DNA from: Pseudomonadota bacterium
GTDB taxonomy: Bacteria; Pseudomonadota; Alphaproteobacteria; Rhizobiales; Xanthobacteraceae
DNA: 49,877 bases
Assembly (NCBI GenBank): GCA_023449855.1
Contig: JAEXHR010000176.1
Location: 1 to 49,877 of the forward strand
Reading direction: 5' to 3'
The first letter of the stretch is position 1. Every line of letters begins with the position of its first letter. A program made the translations under genes and the position numbers. Positions 42,562-49,877 of the stretch are shown here, piece by piece. A model generated the notes under the pieces. The model ran no database searches. It worked only from the letters and a program-made list of their open reading frames with translations, and was not told the DNA's origin.

Positions 42562-43933
42562 ATTCAAGTCGTTCCGGGATCCTCTTCTCTCGCTTTACCA
42601 ATCGGCAGTCGGGGATGTCGCGAAACAAATCGATAGAACGCCTGTAAAAACGGTGCAGATGCGCGCCGGGCTAGGCCGATCTGCAACTAGTTCCTTGACG
42701 GGGCAAGCATCCAAAATTGCAGAGCGGGAGTATAACATAGCAGTTGGAAGTGAGCCTGACGCGAAAACACAAGACCCGATAGCCCGTGAGCTGACAAAGG
42801 GGGGTATCGCACAAGTCTGCGCAGAACTGGGCTGGCGGTACTTCAAGGCGCTAGCCGCTGGGAACCAGCAAGCCGTCGAGCAAATTAAGGCCGAGTTCAG
42901 TGCTGGCACATGCGATCCGGCGTGGATCACGACACTTGAAGCGTATCGCAGTTACTTCGGAGCAGACGGAAAACGCAAGCCCATACCATATGTCCGACCA
43001 AGCAGCATTGGTCCGAGGACGATTGAGATAAAAGCTGACGCCCGCGTGGCCTTGATGGGTGATTGGGGCACCGGAGCTGCGCCCGCCATGGACGTCCTCA
43101 AGTGTATAGCTGAGCACGACCCGGATGCTCTGATTCATCTGGGAGACATCTACTATTCGGGCACGCCTGATGAATGCACAAAGAATTTTCTTGGGCCAAT
43201 CAATACTATTCTTCGTTCCAAAACGTGCGTTCCCGTCTACACCCTTGCGGGCAATCACGACATGTACTGTGGAGGAGTGGGGTTCTATGAGCTTCTCCCG
43301 CAATTGAATACTGCGCCGCTCACCCAGCCAGCCAGCTTCTTCTGCCTCCGATCCGCGGATGAAAAATGGCAGCTGCTTGCTATGGATACGGGCCTGCACG
43401 ATGATAACCCTGCTACAGTGATGGGCGCGGTCACGTATCTTGAGGAAGATGAACTGGCTTGGCATTGCGATCGCATTCAGGAGTTTCCCGGTCGGACAAT
43501 CTTGCTTTCCCATCATCAGCTGTTTTCGGCGTTTTCGCCGATCGGTTCGCCTGGGCCTGATGGAAAGCTTTCACCGGTAAATCCCAAACTGCTCGCGGCG
43601 TTTACGCGAATGACCGCTACAAAAGAGATTGCAGCGTGGTTTTGGGGACATGAGCACACGCTCAGTATCTATCAGAAGTTTTCTGGTCTGAAGCGCGGCC
43701 GATGTTTAGGGAATGGCGCCGTTCCTGTTTCGATCATCGACAAAATTTACGAACCACTCGCCAACCTGAACGACACACCAGCGCTGCTTGATCCGACTCG
43801 GCTTGGCACGACGGGAGGGGTTTACAATCACGGTTATGCGGTTCTGACCTTCCAAGGTGACCGCTGCCAGACTGATTATTATCAAGTGGCGTCTGGCGTT
43901 TGCCGAGCAATTTTCAATGAACAGATTTTTTGA
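42554..43933 (+). CDS. Calcineurin-like metallophosphoesterase
   Basis: A 459-residue protein, last of the five-gene operon. Residues 163-400 form a two-metal phosphoesterase. It has GDWGTG (Asp170), HLGDIYYSG (Asp198), AGNHDMY (Asn234/His235), ILLSHHQLF and FWGHEHTLSIY. The N-terminal 160 residues are helical and unrecognised; they might be a recruitment domain. The GTG start (GTGAGTGAATTC) lies inside the end of the RyR gene. Phosphoesterases of this class cleave cyclic nucleotides, nucleotide polyphosphates or phosphate esters, so it could destroy the TIR-made signal or be a second effector. No signal peptide suggests cytoplasmic action. Confidence 0.85.
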   Translation: MSEFKSFRDPLLSLYQSAVGDVAKQIDRTPVKTVQMRAGLGRSATSSLTGQASKIAEREYNIAVGSEPDAKTQDPIARELTKGGIAQVCAELGWRYFKALAAGNQQAVEQIKAEFSAGTCDPAWITTLEAYRSYFGADGKRKPIPYVRPSSIGPRTIEIKADARVALMGDWGTGAAPAMDVLKCIAEHDPDALIHLGDIYYSGTPDECTKNFLGPINTILRSKTCVPVYTLAGNHDMYCGGVGFYELLPQLNTAPLTQPASFFCLRSADEKWQLLAMDTGLHDDNPATVMGAVTYLEEDELAWHCDRIQEFPGRTILLSHHQLFSAFSPIGSPGPDGKLSPVNPKLLAAFTRMTATKEIAAWFWGHEHTLSIYQKFSGLKRGRCLGNGAVPVSIIDKIYEPLANLNDTPALLDPTRLGTTGGVYNHGYAVLTFQGDRCQTDYYQVASGVCRAIFNEQIF

Positions 43934-43954
43934 CCAGGACCGAAAGAATTTAAA

Positions 43955-43976
43955 GATGCACCCGAAGGGGGGCATC
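43955..43976 (-). terminator. Terminator-like hairpin of the small minus-strand gene
   Basis: GATGCACCC pairs with GGGGGGCATC around a short loop. Read on the minus strand it is followed by TTTAAATTCTTT. It lies between the convergent phosphoesterase gene and the small minus-strand gene, four bases past the latter's stop. Confidence 0.45.
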
Positions 43977-43980
43977 CGTA

Positions 43981-44172
43981 TCAGTTATCTGATGTTTCTT
44001 TTCGCTCACGGATGACCAATCGACCGGTGAGAGGCAAAGCGATGAGGTCGATGTTGTAGCCCTTCTTGTCATCGTGGGCCCAGACCGCACCCACTTTTGT
44101 CCAAAAGGTGTTTTCACCTTCGCCAGTGACGACGAAAGCTTCGTGAGTGGGCTTCTTTGAGTTGACAGCCAT
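43981..44172 (-). CDS. Small conserved hypothetical protein
   Basis: A 63-residue protein reading MAVNSKKPTHEAFVV, then ENTFWTKVGAVWAHDD and GYNIDLIALPLTGRLVIRE. This KPTHxAYVV ... WxxIGxxWxHxDGKGFN ... ALPLxGRIVLRE pattern belongs to a short, widespread alphaproteobacterial protein family of unknown role, often near mobile elements. GGGAG lies seven bases before the ATG. It faces the phosphoesterase gene and is divergent from the next TIR gene. It seems a complete single-domain protein of mixed strands. Confidence 0.8.
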   Translation of the reverse strand: MAVNSKKPTHEAFVVTGEGENTFWTKVGAVWAHDDKKGYNIDLIALPLTGRLVIRERKETSDN

Positions 44173-44516
44173 AGTTTTTCTCCCGTTGACGAAGCCGCCT
44201 GACAGGCGAGATCGGGCAGGAGGTGAAACGATCCAGCGCCGGTCTTAACCGGCAAACGGTGATGTCATCATAAGCGGGATGTTGTCTATCGCCTCTCGGC
44301 AAAGCCCGTTCGGCGCCATATGACTCGGGGCGCTGCGGCGAGTCAGCCGCAAATGTTCAACAATAGCTTATCTGGCTCGCACGTGGTGTGTAATTGAGAG
44401 TCTCAAGCCTAGTACGGCGATCTATGTTGCATCGTTGTATGAGTTGATCGACTATTTGTATGGGAAAGTTCTGATCGTTGTGTGGTCAGTATGGACGCTG
44501 AGCAAGGGCCGAAATC
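44173..44516. other. Divergent intergenic region
   Basis: About 344 bases separate the small minus-strand gene from the TIR-transmembrane gene. It holds a GCCGGT-CTTA-ACCGGC hairpin near 44236 and A/T-rich stretches after 44340, but no coding frame I can support. Confidence 0.55.
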
Positions 44517-45992
44517 ATGTCGGATACGTTCGATGTGTTCATATCCTATAGGAGATCAGACGCCCTCGCATTCGCGCGTCGTCTGAGACGACTGCTTCAG
44601 GAGTACAAACCCCCACGGCCGCTCCGGGATCGAAGGCGGGAGAAGCTTAAGGTCTACCTTGATACGATTTATGAGCAGGGTACGAACGATTTCTTTGAAA
44701 AAGTGACGCTCCCGGCGCTGCTCGCCTCGAAACATCTGGTCGTCGTACTGACCAAGGATGCAGTTGATCGCGGGCCGGGCGTTAATGACTGGATCCGGCG
44801 AGAGATTGAAGCTTTTGAGGCGGGACCGAACGCAGGCAACGTGATTGCTGTCCGGGCTGCAGACGTGCCCGGCAACGCACTACCCGGTGATCTGGCGCGC
44901 CGCTATCCAAATCTCGAGATCATTGATCTTTTAGGATTAGGTGCATTCGCATTCCTAAGCCCCATGAAAGGAGCAAGGCTGTCGGCAGAAATGGTAAAAC
45001 TGATCGCCCCGTTAATGGGGTTCGGCAACAACGATATGCCTGTTCTGCATCGCGAAGAAGAGCGCAGACAGCAAGCGAGACTAGGTCTCGCCTCAGGAAG
45101 TGCGACATCGATCATCGTAGCCATTGCCGGTCTGGCAGTCTTCGCTTTGGAGAGCCGGAATCGTGCGGTAGACGCCCTTTCACGCAGTATATTCGCGACT
45201 GATAGGATGATTGAATCCGTGTCTACGTCGCTGCCTGCTGGAGAAGGACGGAGCAATCTGCTGGCCTCGAGTTGCGATCTTCTAGATTCTCTGAGAGATC
45301 GCGCGCCAGCTCCCCCACGGACGACCGCGATTGCGTTGTGTGCTGTTGGTCGCGCCGAAAGTCGCGACAAGGTGGGTGAAACACAGGAAGCATCTGCGAC
45401 GCTCGATGCGGTAATAAACCTCGCAAAGCAAAAGTTCGCACAAGTCGAATCACCCGACAATGCATCGTCGGAATTGATCGTGCGGAGGGCGATGTTGGAG
45501 CGCGCGATTGACGGAAAAGTCCCGGCGAAGCAGGCTCTGGCAGATTTTATCGTCGCTTCTCGTTCTCGATCGAATGCTCTTTCGACCGATGCAGATCTAC
45601 CGCGATACGCTGCGGATACGCTGCAAGTTGCCGCTGTGCGTTTTGTAGAGAAAAACCTAGGGAGCGAGGCTTTGCAAGCAGTCGATCAATCGATCGAGTT
45701 TGGAAAACTTGCGCTAGAACGTGGCGCGCCTCTCTCCACCAAGCTTGAGCATGTTGCAGTCGTAACCCTCAAGTCTGTGATTCATAATTGGCGTGGGGAA
45801 GCCTCTGCATCTGCTCAGGCCAAAGAAAAAGCTGTTGAATTATTCGCGTCGATCTCCGCGCAAGAGGCCGCGTCCGCCGGCTTAAGCGCGCGATACCGCG
45901 AGATCGTGGACTTAGTTAAGCCGCCTGTCACAAAGGCACCTACTGCGACAACTCCGTCATCTAAATCATCGACGACAAAAGCAAAGCCATGA
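44517..45992 (+). CDS. TIR-transmembrane protein with helical repeat tail
   Basis: A 491-residue protein. The TIR domain spans about 4-165: DVFISYRRSD (box 1), LKVYLDTIYEQGTNDF, HLVVVLTKDAVDRGP, and NDWIRREIEAFEAG with candidate Glu96. One transmembrane helix follows (about 192-211, LASGSATSIIVAIAGLAVFA). The rest (about 215-470) is helical and TPR-like (AVDALSRSIFATDRM, ATLDAVINLAKQKF, EALQAVDQSIEFGKLALE). The tail is Ser/Thr/Lys-rich. This TIR-TM-repeat plan is known in bacterial conflict proteins, where the repeat part senses and the TIR acts. Its last four bases overlap the next start (ATGA). Confidence 0.83.
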   Translation: MSDTFDVFISYRRSDALAFARRLRRLLQEYKPPRPLRDRRREKLKVYLDTIYEQGTNDFFEKVTLPALLASKHLVVVLTKDAVDRGPGVNDWIRREIEAFEAGPNAGNVIAVRAADVPGNALPGDLARRYPNLEIIDLLGLGAFAFLSPMKGARLSAEMVKLIAPLMGFGNNDMPVLHREEERRQQARLGLASGSATSIIVAIAGLAVFALESRNRAVDALSRSIFATDRMIESVSTSLPAGEGRSNLLASSCDLLDSLRDRAPAPPRTTAIALCAVGRAESRDKVGETQEASATLDAVINLAKQKFAQVESPDNASSELIVRRAMLERAIDGKVPAKQALADFIVASRSRSNALSTDADLPRYAADTLQVAAVRFVEKNLGSEALQAVDQSIEFGKLALERGAPLSTKLEHVAVVTLKSVIHNWRGEASASAQAKEKAVELFASISAQEAASAGLSARYREIVDLVKPPVTKAPTATTPSSKSSTTKAKP

Positions 45993-46540
45993 AAGCGCCT
46001 TTCGTCAAAGCGTTTGTTATTGCAGCGATGCTCTCTGCCATCACAATCGTTGCTTTGAGTATCGGAGTGGCTTGGATTCTCGTACCTGCACCTCGCGAGC
46101 GTTTTGCTACCAGGGGGTTTTCGTTCGAATTGGCCCGAGGTTGGGCTTGCACGCAAGAAGGTACGGAGTTCGTCTGTCGCAACGGTAAGCCGCCTTCCGA
46201 TTCAATTCTCATTATGACGATGAAGCACCGGTCTCCGGAAGATACGTTGTCGAAGTACGAACAGCATCTGCGCGCTGGTATGCCTATGGCAGACGGGAAT
46301 GGCAGGGCAGAGGTCATCTCGATCCGACGCGTCGTCATCGGAGGGGCCGATTGGGTTGAGGGCGTCTTCCATGGTTCGGAAGTGCCTCGCTATGACACCA
46401 CGTACCTAGCAGGCATTACTGCAGAGATCGGAATTCTTTTCACGATGAGCGTTCACAAAAATTTCCGGGACATTCGGTCGAAGGATTTGAAGAGTATGGC
46501 CGAAAGTCTCGTGATCTATCAGCGTCCTGACCGGCTCTGA
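45989..46540 (+). CDS. Membrane-anchored partner protein, unknown
   Basis: A 183-residue protein with an N-terminal membrane helix (about 8-32, AFVIAAMLSAITIVALSIGVA) and a soluble domain of about 145 residues. The domain pattern GFSFELARGWACTQEGTEFVC, LIMTMKHRSPEDTLSKYEQ and WVEGVFHGSEVPRYDTTY vaguely recalls Mog1/PsbP-like folds such as DcrB. Two cysteines (in ACT and VCR) may pair if the domain is exported. The ATGA overlap with the TIR-transmembrane gene indicates coupled translation, so it probably acts with that protein. I do not recognise the family. Confidence 0.75.
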   Translation: MKAPFVKAFVIAAMLSAITIVALSIGVAWILVPAPRERFATRGFSFELARGWACTQEGTEFVCRNGKPPSDSILIMTMKHRSPEDTLSKYEQHLRAGMPMADGNGRAEVISIRRVVIGGADWVEGVFHGSEVPRYDTTYLAGITAEIGILFTMSVHKNFRDIRSKDLKSMAESLVIYQRPDRL

Positions 46541-46590
46541 CTCGTGCCGGCCAATGCAATGCACGGCCAACTTGCGAGAGATGCCCATGT

Positions 46591-46782
46591 CTACTGTCGA
46601 GTTTGGAGTAGGCTGAGAATGGTGGTCTTGAGCGGCATCTCATCGCCCTCGAAACTGGCTATCATGGCATTCAGGAATGCATCGGGATCGAGGTCGTCAA
46701 GATCGATCGTATGACCGCGTGCTCGGGTGGGCTCACGTGGTTTGCGGCACGCAAATCGCTTCATTGCTGCTCGTACGCCCAT
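46591..46782 (-). CDS. Small acidic protein downstream of tniQ
   Basis: A protein of about 63 residues: a basic start (RAAMKRFACRKPREPTRARG) followed by an acidic, helical part (IDLDDLDPDAFLNAMIASFE, MPLKTTILSLL). Its 5' end overlaps the 3' end of tniQ, so it is probably coupled to the transposition genes. The start is unclear: ATG at 46782 or 46764, or a TTG at 46815; none has a good ribosome site. It is convergent with the membrane-anchored protein gene. Function unknown. Confidence 0.5.
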   Translation of the reverse strand: MGVRAAMKRFACRKPREPTRARGHTIDLDDLDPDAFLNAMIASFEGDEMPLKTTILSLLQTRQ

Positions 46783-48685
46783 CGAGATTCGATTTACTCG
46801 ACAGGTATGTGTCAACCTGCGAACGCAAGTAAAAGCTCCCTAGAAACTTCTGAGGATCAAAAACCGGCCTGATGCTCGCATGATCGAGCATCAGGCGAAC
46901 GGTCCGGGAGTGACTGCCGATACATTCGGCCACCTCGCGCGCGGAAACGTAAGTCTTTTGGAAGTGGTCTGCGACCTCTCGAGGAATGATTGGTATGGTC
47001 CGACGGGCTGCAGAGCAGAACTCATCACGCACCTGAAGATGTCCTTCCGCGATAAACGTTCCAACTGCGCCCTTTTCCATCCCAACGATCATCGCCGCAA
47101 ACTCGGTTTTATTGACACCGGACGCACGAGTAGGATTGACGATCATCATGACCTCATTGACGTCCACGACTAGAGCGTCAAACCGTCGTTCGCCGCGGAG
47201 AAGGCCCTTCCATATCTTGCCTGAAACAAGCAGGTCTATGGCTTGATCTATCCTAATGCCAGTTGCTTTTCGTAGGTCATTGACGGAAACCTGAGCGCTT
47301 GAAACGTCCGATAGACTGACCGCGCCGGAAAATAGTTTATCTACAAACTTCTCGACGGTTGATCTTGCGAACAACGTTTTGACTCGACTATCGGGGCTAG
47401 ACTCAACGAGTTTTGGCAAAAGACCTGACTCCATTAGGCATCGCATAACAACGATTGATATGCCTGCGAGGATTCTGACTTGCGCGGAAGTCATCGCGCC
47501 TCTCAGGTCGTCGAGAAATTCTGCGACCTCCTCGATCTTGAACGTCGTTCGATGATCCGGAAGCACCTCGCTGGGATCGGTGCTAACCATTCCTTTGTTC
47601 TCAAGTAGGTTCCTTATCGTGTATTGGTGGAGACCAGATTCCAACGCGAGACTTCGAATCGTGTGAACCTGCTGCTTGTCCAGTGTTTCACCCAGTACGT
47701 CCGTTCCGGCTGGAAGGGGGAAAGTCTCAACGATAAAGCGGCGCAGTAGAATTCTTGCTTTTGCGTATTCCGTTTGACCCTTCGTCTTCTCAACGAGATC
47801 GTAGAATTCCCGAATAATCTCCCGCAACCCCCACACACCATGTGCGTCCATTTGCGCTTGCTTCATTTGTAAAAGCTGCGAGGCGATCGTTTCCTCACCT
47901 CCGCTCGCAACGGTAAAACCGAGGTCTGCAGCTACTGCCAAGGTCGTTGCAGGTAGAACGCGAGACCTAAGCGTATGGAGACCTACTGCATTCTTCGCTT
48001 TTGGTAGAGATTCCGACAGCATCGAGAGCCCTAGCGCCTCGCACATGTCGATAGCAGCATAAAGCTCGATGTCATCGAGCCAATTGCTAGCGTCGCGACT
48101 ACCATCGAGGCGACGAGTCAGCCACTCTTGAAAGTGTGAAATTGGAGCTGGCTCCGAATTCTCGCAATGATATGGCAATCGAGGAATGATATCTCGAATC
48201 TCTTCGGCAAAATCGAACGATCGATAATATCGCGCGGTCACAGGCGTCGGTATGAGATACACGCGGTGCGCTTTGCACGATCGGAAGTGGCTAATGGTCC
48301 ACTCTAATCGCAACCAAGGCCTGGCGTGATCGGGGCCGGAGAATCTGTCCATATCCTCCGCGATGCAGTGCGGGCAGAAGAAGAACCGCTTCTGCTTGAA
48401 GGAAGAGCGGTGAAGGTACTCGTTGCCAATGGAAACGATCGGGGACTCTCGGTTGATCGTGGGCGAGGCGGACCGTAGCGCGGCCTTGTCGACGCCGCCT
48501 ACGACCGCCAACGCTTCGATGCCGCTGTCCCTTCCATATTCGAGATCAGCCGCTGGGATAAGCATCTCTTGTAAGAAATGGATCAAGGGGATGCCGTTCA
48601 AGGCAGCCAGCCTGGATGCAAAACCTATTGCCGGCTCTCTCGATTCGAGTTGATGCCGCCAGCTTACGGATTTGCGCGCCGCCAT
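46733..48685 (-). CDS. tniQ: TniQ-family transposition protein
   Basis: A 650-residue TniQ/TnsD-type protein that helps choose the insertion target. The N-terminal TniQ domain (PAIGFASRLAALNGIPLIHF) leads to a zinc site: FCPHC (Cys104, Cys107) and RSCKAHRVYLIP (Cys137, His140). The long C-terminal part holds helix-turn-helix-like segments (HTIRSLALESGLHQYTIRNL near 340; AREVAECIGSHSRTVRLML near 600). The length is greater than the ~400 residues of the Tn5053 TniQ and nearer the TnsD-like forms, suggesting site-specific targeting. Its start lies two bases after the tniB stop. Confidence 0.9.
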   Translation of the reverse strand: MAARKSVSWRHQLESREPAIGFASRLAALNGIPLIHFLQEMLIPAADLEYGRDSGIEALAVVGGVDKAALRSASPTINRESPIVSIGNEYLHRSSFKQKRFFFCPHCIAEDMDRFSGPDHARPWLRLEWTISHFRSCKAHRVYLIPTPVTARYYRSFDFAEEIRDIIPRLPYHCENSEPAPISHFQEWLTRRLDGSRDASNWLDDIELYAAIDMCEALGLSMLSESLPKAKNAVGLHTLRSRVLPATTLAVAADLGFTVASGGEETIASQLLQMKQAQMDAHGVWGLREIIREFYDLVEKTKGQTEYAKARILLRRFIVETFPLPAGTDVLGETLDKQQVHTIRSLALESGLHQYTIRNLLENKGMVSTDPSEVLPDHRTTFKIEEVAEFLDDLRGAMTSAQVRILAGISIVVMRCLMESGLLPKLVESSPDSRVKTLFARSTVEKFVDKLFSGAVSLSDVSSAQVSVNDLRKATGIRIDQAIDLLVSGKIWKGLLRGERRFDALVVDVNEVMMIVNPTRASGVNKTEFAAMIVGMEKGAVGTFIAEGHLQVRDEFCSAARRTIPIIPREVADHFQKTYVSAREVAECIGSHSRTVRLMLDHASIRPVFDPQKFLGSFYLRSQVDTYLSSKSNLDGRTSSNEAICVPQTT

Positions 48686-48687
48686 CG

Positions 48688-49770
48688 CTAGGCCTCGTCT
48701 TCCAACTCGGCTTCATCCTCATCATCAATGATGAACGAGCCCTCTGGCAGGTGCATCCAGTTGTCGGTGGTGAACGGATTGTCTTCAATGCGCCCTCGTG
48801 CGTGAGAGTGCGCAACGAAGGCGTCCTCAAGATGGTCAGGCGTGAACTCGTGCGCGCTGCTCCGGAACGCTTGATGAATTCCTGCAAGAACGATCTGAGT
48901 GATCCTGCCATATCCGTAGCCCGCTGCATGTGCAATCCGGTCTGGCATGTCCGAGCGGACGATCGCGTCGGACGCTAGGTCCGCCTTCTTGCTCATCTCA
49001 CGAATGATCTTAAGTACGAGCTTGCGCTGCTCTGGGTCTGATGTTTGAACACGCGGGATTCGTTCAAAGAACCCTCGGCGCTCGAATTGAACGTCCTCCG
49101 TCGCGAGAGTATTGACCTCCGGCAATCCACTAACGATGAAGCTAACCGGCCAGTCCTTGTCATTCATGACACCTTTAAGCGCCTCAGCGAGGAGCCTGCG
49201 CTCCGATGCCTTGGGGGTACTCCTAATCAGGTGCTGGGTTTCATCGATATGAACGAGCAGAACGTGACGATGGCCGAGCCTCTCGGACATCGATCCCCAG
49301 AGTTGGCTGGGAGCAAGCGTCTGGAGTATCGGGTATCCGGCGGCGCGCAGGATTCGTTCGCCCAATACACCCATCGTGCAGAGACCTCTGAGTGATACGC
49401 TAATAAATGGCTTCACTAGGCCGTAGGGGGTCTCTTCAGGTTCCAAAGCCGGGGTATTCTCGATCATATGACGGATCGCGCGACTCTTTCCTGCACCGCT
49501 TCGGCCGGTGATGAAAAAGATACGACCTTCGTCACACTGAGGCCCGTCCATGGAGAACATGTTCTCTAGAAATAAGTCGAACTTCTCCCTAAGTGCAGCG
49601 TCTCTGCCGCTCGTAACGTAGTGCGCTTTGACGAGTTTTAGCCGCTCGACCGTGTCGCGGCTGCTAGCTGGGAGTTTTGCAATCCGACGCTTCTTGAACT
49701 CCTCACGTGAGGATTGTGGGAATTCGTAAGTGTCCGACACTGTTGCGGTGCTTGATTTACGTTTTGTCAT
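48688..49770 (-). CDS. tniB: TniB/TnsC-family transposition ATPase
   Basis: A 360-residue AAA+ ATPase. Walker A is GRSGAGKS (89-96) and Walker B is VLLVHIDETQH (Asp176/Glu177). Sensor-like FIVSGLPEV and the ERRGFFERIP arginine region follow. The N-terminal segment (SSREEFKKRRIAKLPASSRD) and acidic C-terminus (DDEDEAELEDEA) are typical of TniB. It links the TniA transposase to the TniQ-marked target. Its ATG overlaps the stop of the upstream frame by four bases (ATGA), as expected for a tniABQ operon. Confidence 0.92.
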   Translation of the reverse strand: MTKRKSSTATVSDTYEFPQSSREEFKKRRIAKLPASSRDTVERLKLVKAHYVTSGRDAALREKFDLFLENMFSMDGPQCDEGRIFFITGRSGAGKSRAIRHMIENTPALEPEETPYGLVKPFISVSLRGLCTMGVLGERILRAAGYPILQTLAPSQLWGSMSERLGHRHVLLVHIDETQHLIRSTPKASERRLLAEALKGVMNDKDWPVSFIVSGLPEVNTLATEDVQFERRGFFERIPRVQTSDPEQRKLVLKIIREMSKKADLASDAIVRSDMPDRIAHAAGYGYGRITQIVLAGIHQAFRSSAHEFTPDHLEDAFVAHSHARGRIEDNPFTTDNWMHLPEGSFIIDDEDEAELEDEA

Positions 49771-49877
49771 TCGCAGCTGTTGAAATTTCGACGGGATGAA
49801 CGGGGCGGGTGGGCTTCTGTAGGTTGTCTGGTTGTCTGCTTCGACTTGGGTCGTCTTGGTCTTGACTGATGGGCTGC
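49767..49877 (-). CDS. tniA: C-terminal end of probable tniA transposase (partial)
   Basis: An open frame enters from the right edge and ends at a TGA at 49767-49769 that overlaps the tniB start (ATGA). The 36 visible residues are Arg/Pro/Ser-rich (QSRPRRPKSKQ, HPPRSSRRNFNSCE), as in disordered TniA C-termini. Identity is inferred from gene order; the DDE catalytic domain is outside the window. Confidence 0.6.
   Translation of the reverse strand, partial: AAHQSRPRRPKSKQTTRQPTEAHPPRSSRRNFNSCE

Larger units (their letters stand above)
32599..49877. mobile_element. Candidate TniABQ transposon carrying a defence cargo (right end outside window)
   Basis: The left boundary is inferred from the CAAAGTTCT repeat cluster. 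The transposition genes are tniQ, tniB and the end of a probable tniA on the minus strand at 46.7-49.9 kb. Between them lie at least three groups of defence-like genes and several broken small genes. The island differs from the flanking chromosome in higher A/T content, more TTA/ATA-type codons and shorter genes. The terminal bases, the target-site duplication and the right end cannot be seen, so the extent is provisional. It may also be a composite of several insertions. Confidence 0.45.

Noticed and set aside
44465..44473. AAAGTTCTG, resembling the CAAAGTTCT repeats
   Set aside because: It is a single copy, lacks the leading C and has no nearby partner. A match of this length is expected by chance.
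1..49877. CRISPR array
   Set aside because: No regularly spaced direct repeats of 24-40 bases with unique spacers were seen. The only short direct-repeat cluster is the CAAAGTTCT set, which has irregular spacing.

Overview
The window looks like a chromosome segment of an alphaproteobacterium of the Bradyrhizobium/Rhodopseudomonas/Tardiphaga/Afipia group (Nitrobacteraceae). The basis is high GC, the gene order recG / sdhE-mfd, an IalB-family protein, HspQ, a Bug/TctC binding protein and two palindromic intergenic repeats of a type common in these genomes. No tRNA, rRNA or CRISPR array was seen. Genus assignment is inference from gene content only.

Core part (1-19.6 kb). A PmtA-like methyltransferase and an OmpR-family response regulator with its histidine kinase lie downstream of recG. 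Divergent from recG are sdhE and mfd, whose stop and start codons overlap. Then follow a degenerate GGDEF-like protein, a family 5 (YejA-like) solute-binding protein with a degenerate AMP-binding enzyme behind it, an IalB-family secreted protein with a clear terminator, hspQ and a TctC-like binding protein.

Cell-surface part (17.2-32.4 kb). An STN/TonB-C protein, an ECF sigma factor, a FecR-type anti-sigma and a 4199-residue two-partner-secretion exoprotein are all on the + strand. Two almost identical promoter-like elements, each with a 17-nt spacer, sit before fecR and before the exoprotein gene. They suggest that the sigma factor drives both. No TpsB transporter is present in the window.

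Accessory island (about 32.6 kb to beyond the right edge). It opens with three direct copies of CAAAGTTCT and some decayed small genes. It ends with tniQ, tniB and the last codons of a probable tniA, all on the minus strand. The simplest reading is a Tn5053/Tn7-like (TniABQ) transposon whose cargo is mostly defence genes. The cargo includes: (a) an HNH nuclease; (b) a minus-strand operon of three paralogous small HTH-like proteins, a PF10137-type TIR protein and a PD-(D/E)XK protein; (c) a RAMA-like protein; (d) a tight five-gene + strand operon of TIR, MTH538/ThsB-like TIR, caspase-like protease, RyR-domain protein and calcineurin-like phosphoesterase; and (e) a TIR-transmembrane protein coupled to a membrane-anchored partner. 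Operon (d) resembles Thoeris systems with a caspase-type effector but carries extra genes. Operon (b) fits no system I can name. Four TIR proteins of four different types lie within about 8 kb. Several small genes in the island (32.7-33.1, 34.5-35.1, 36.35-36.5 kb) are broken by frameshifts or an in-frame stop, which is consistent with repeated turnover.
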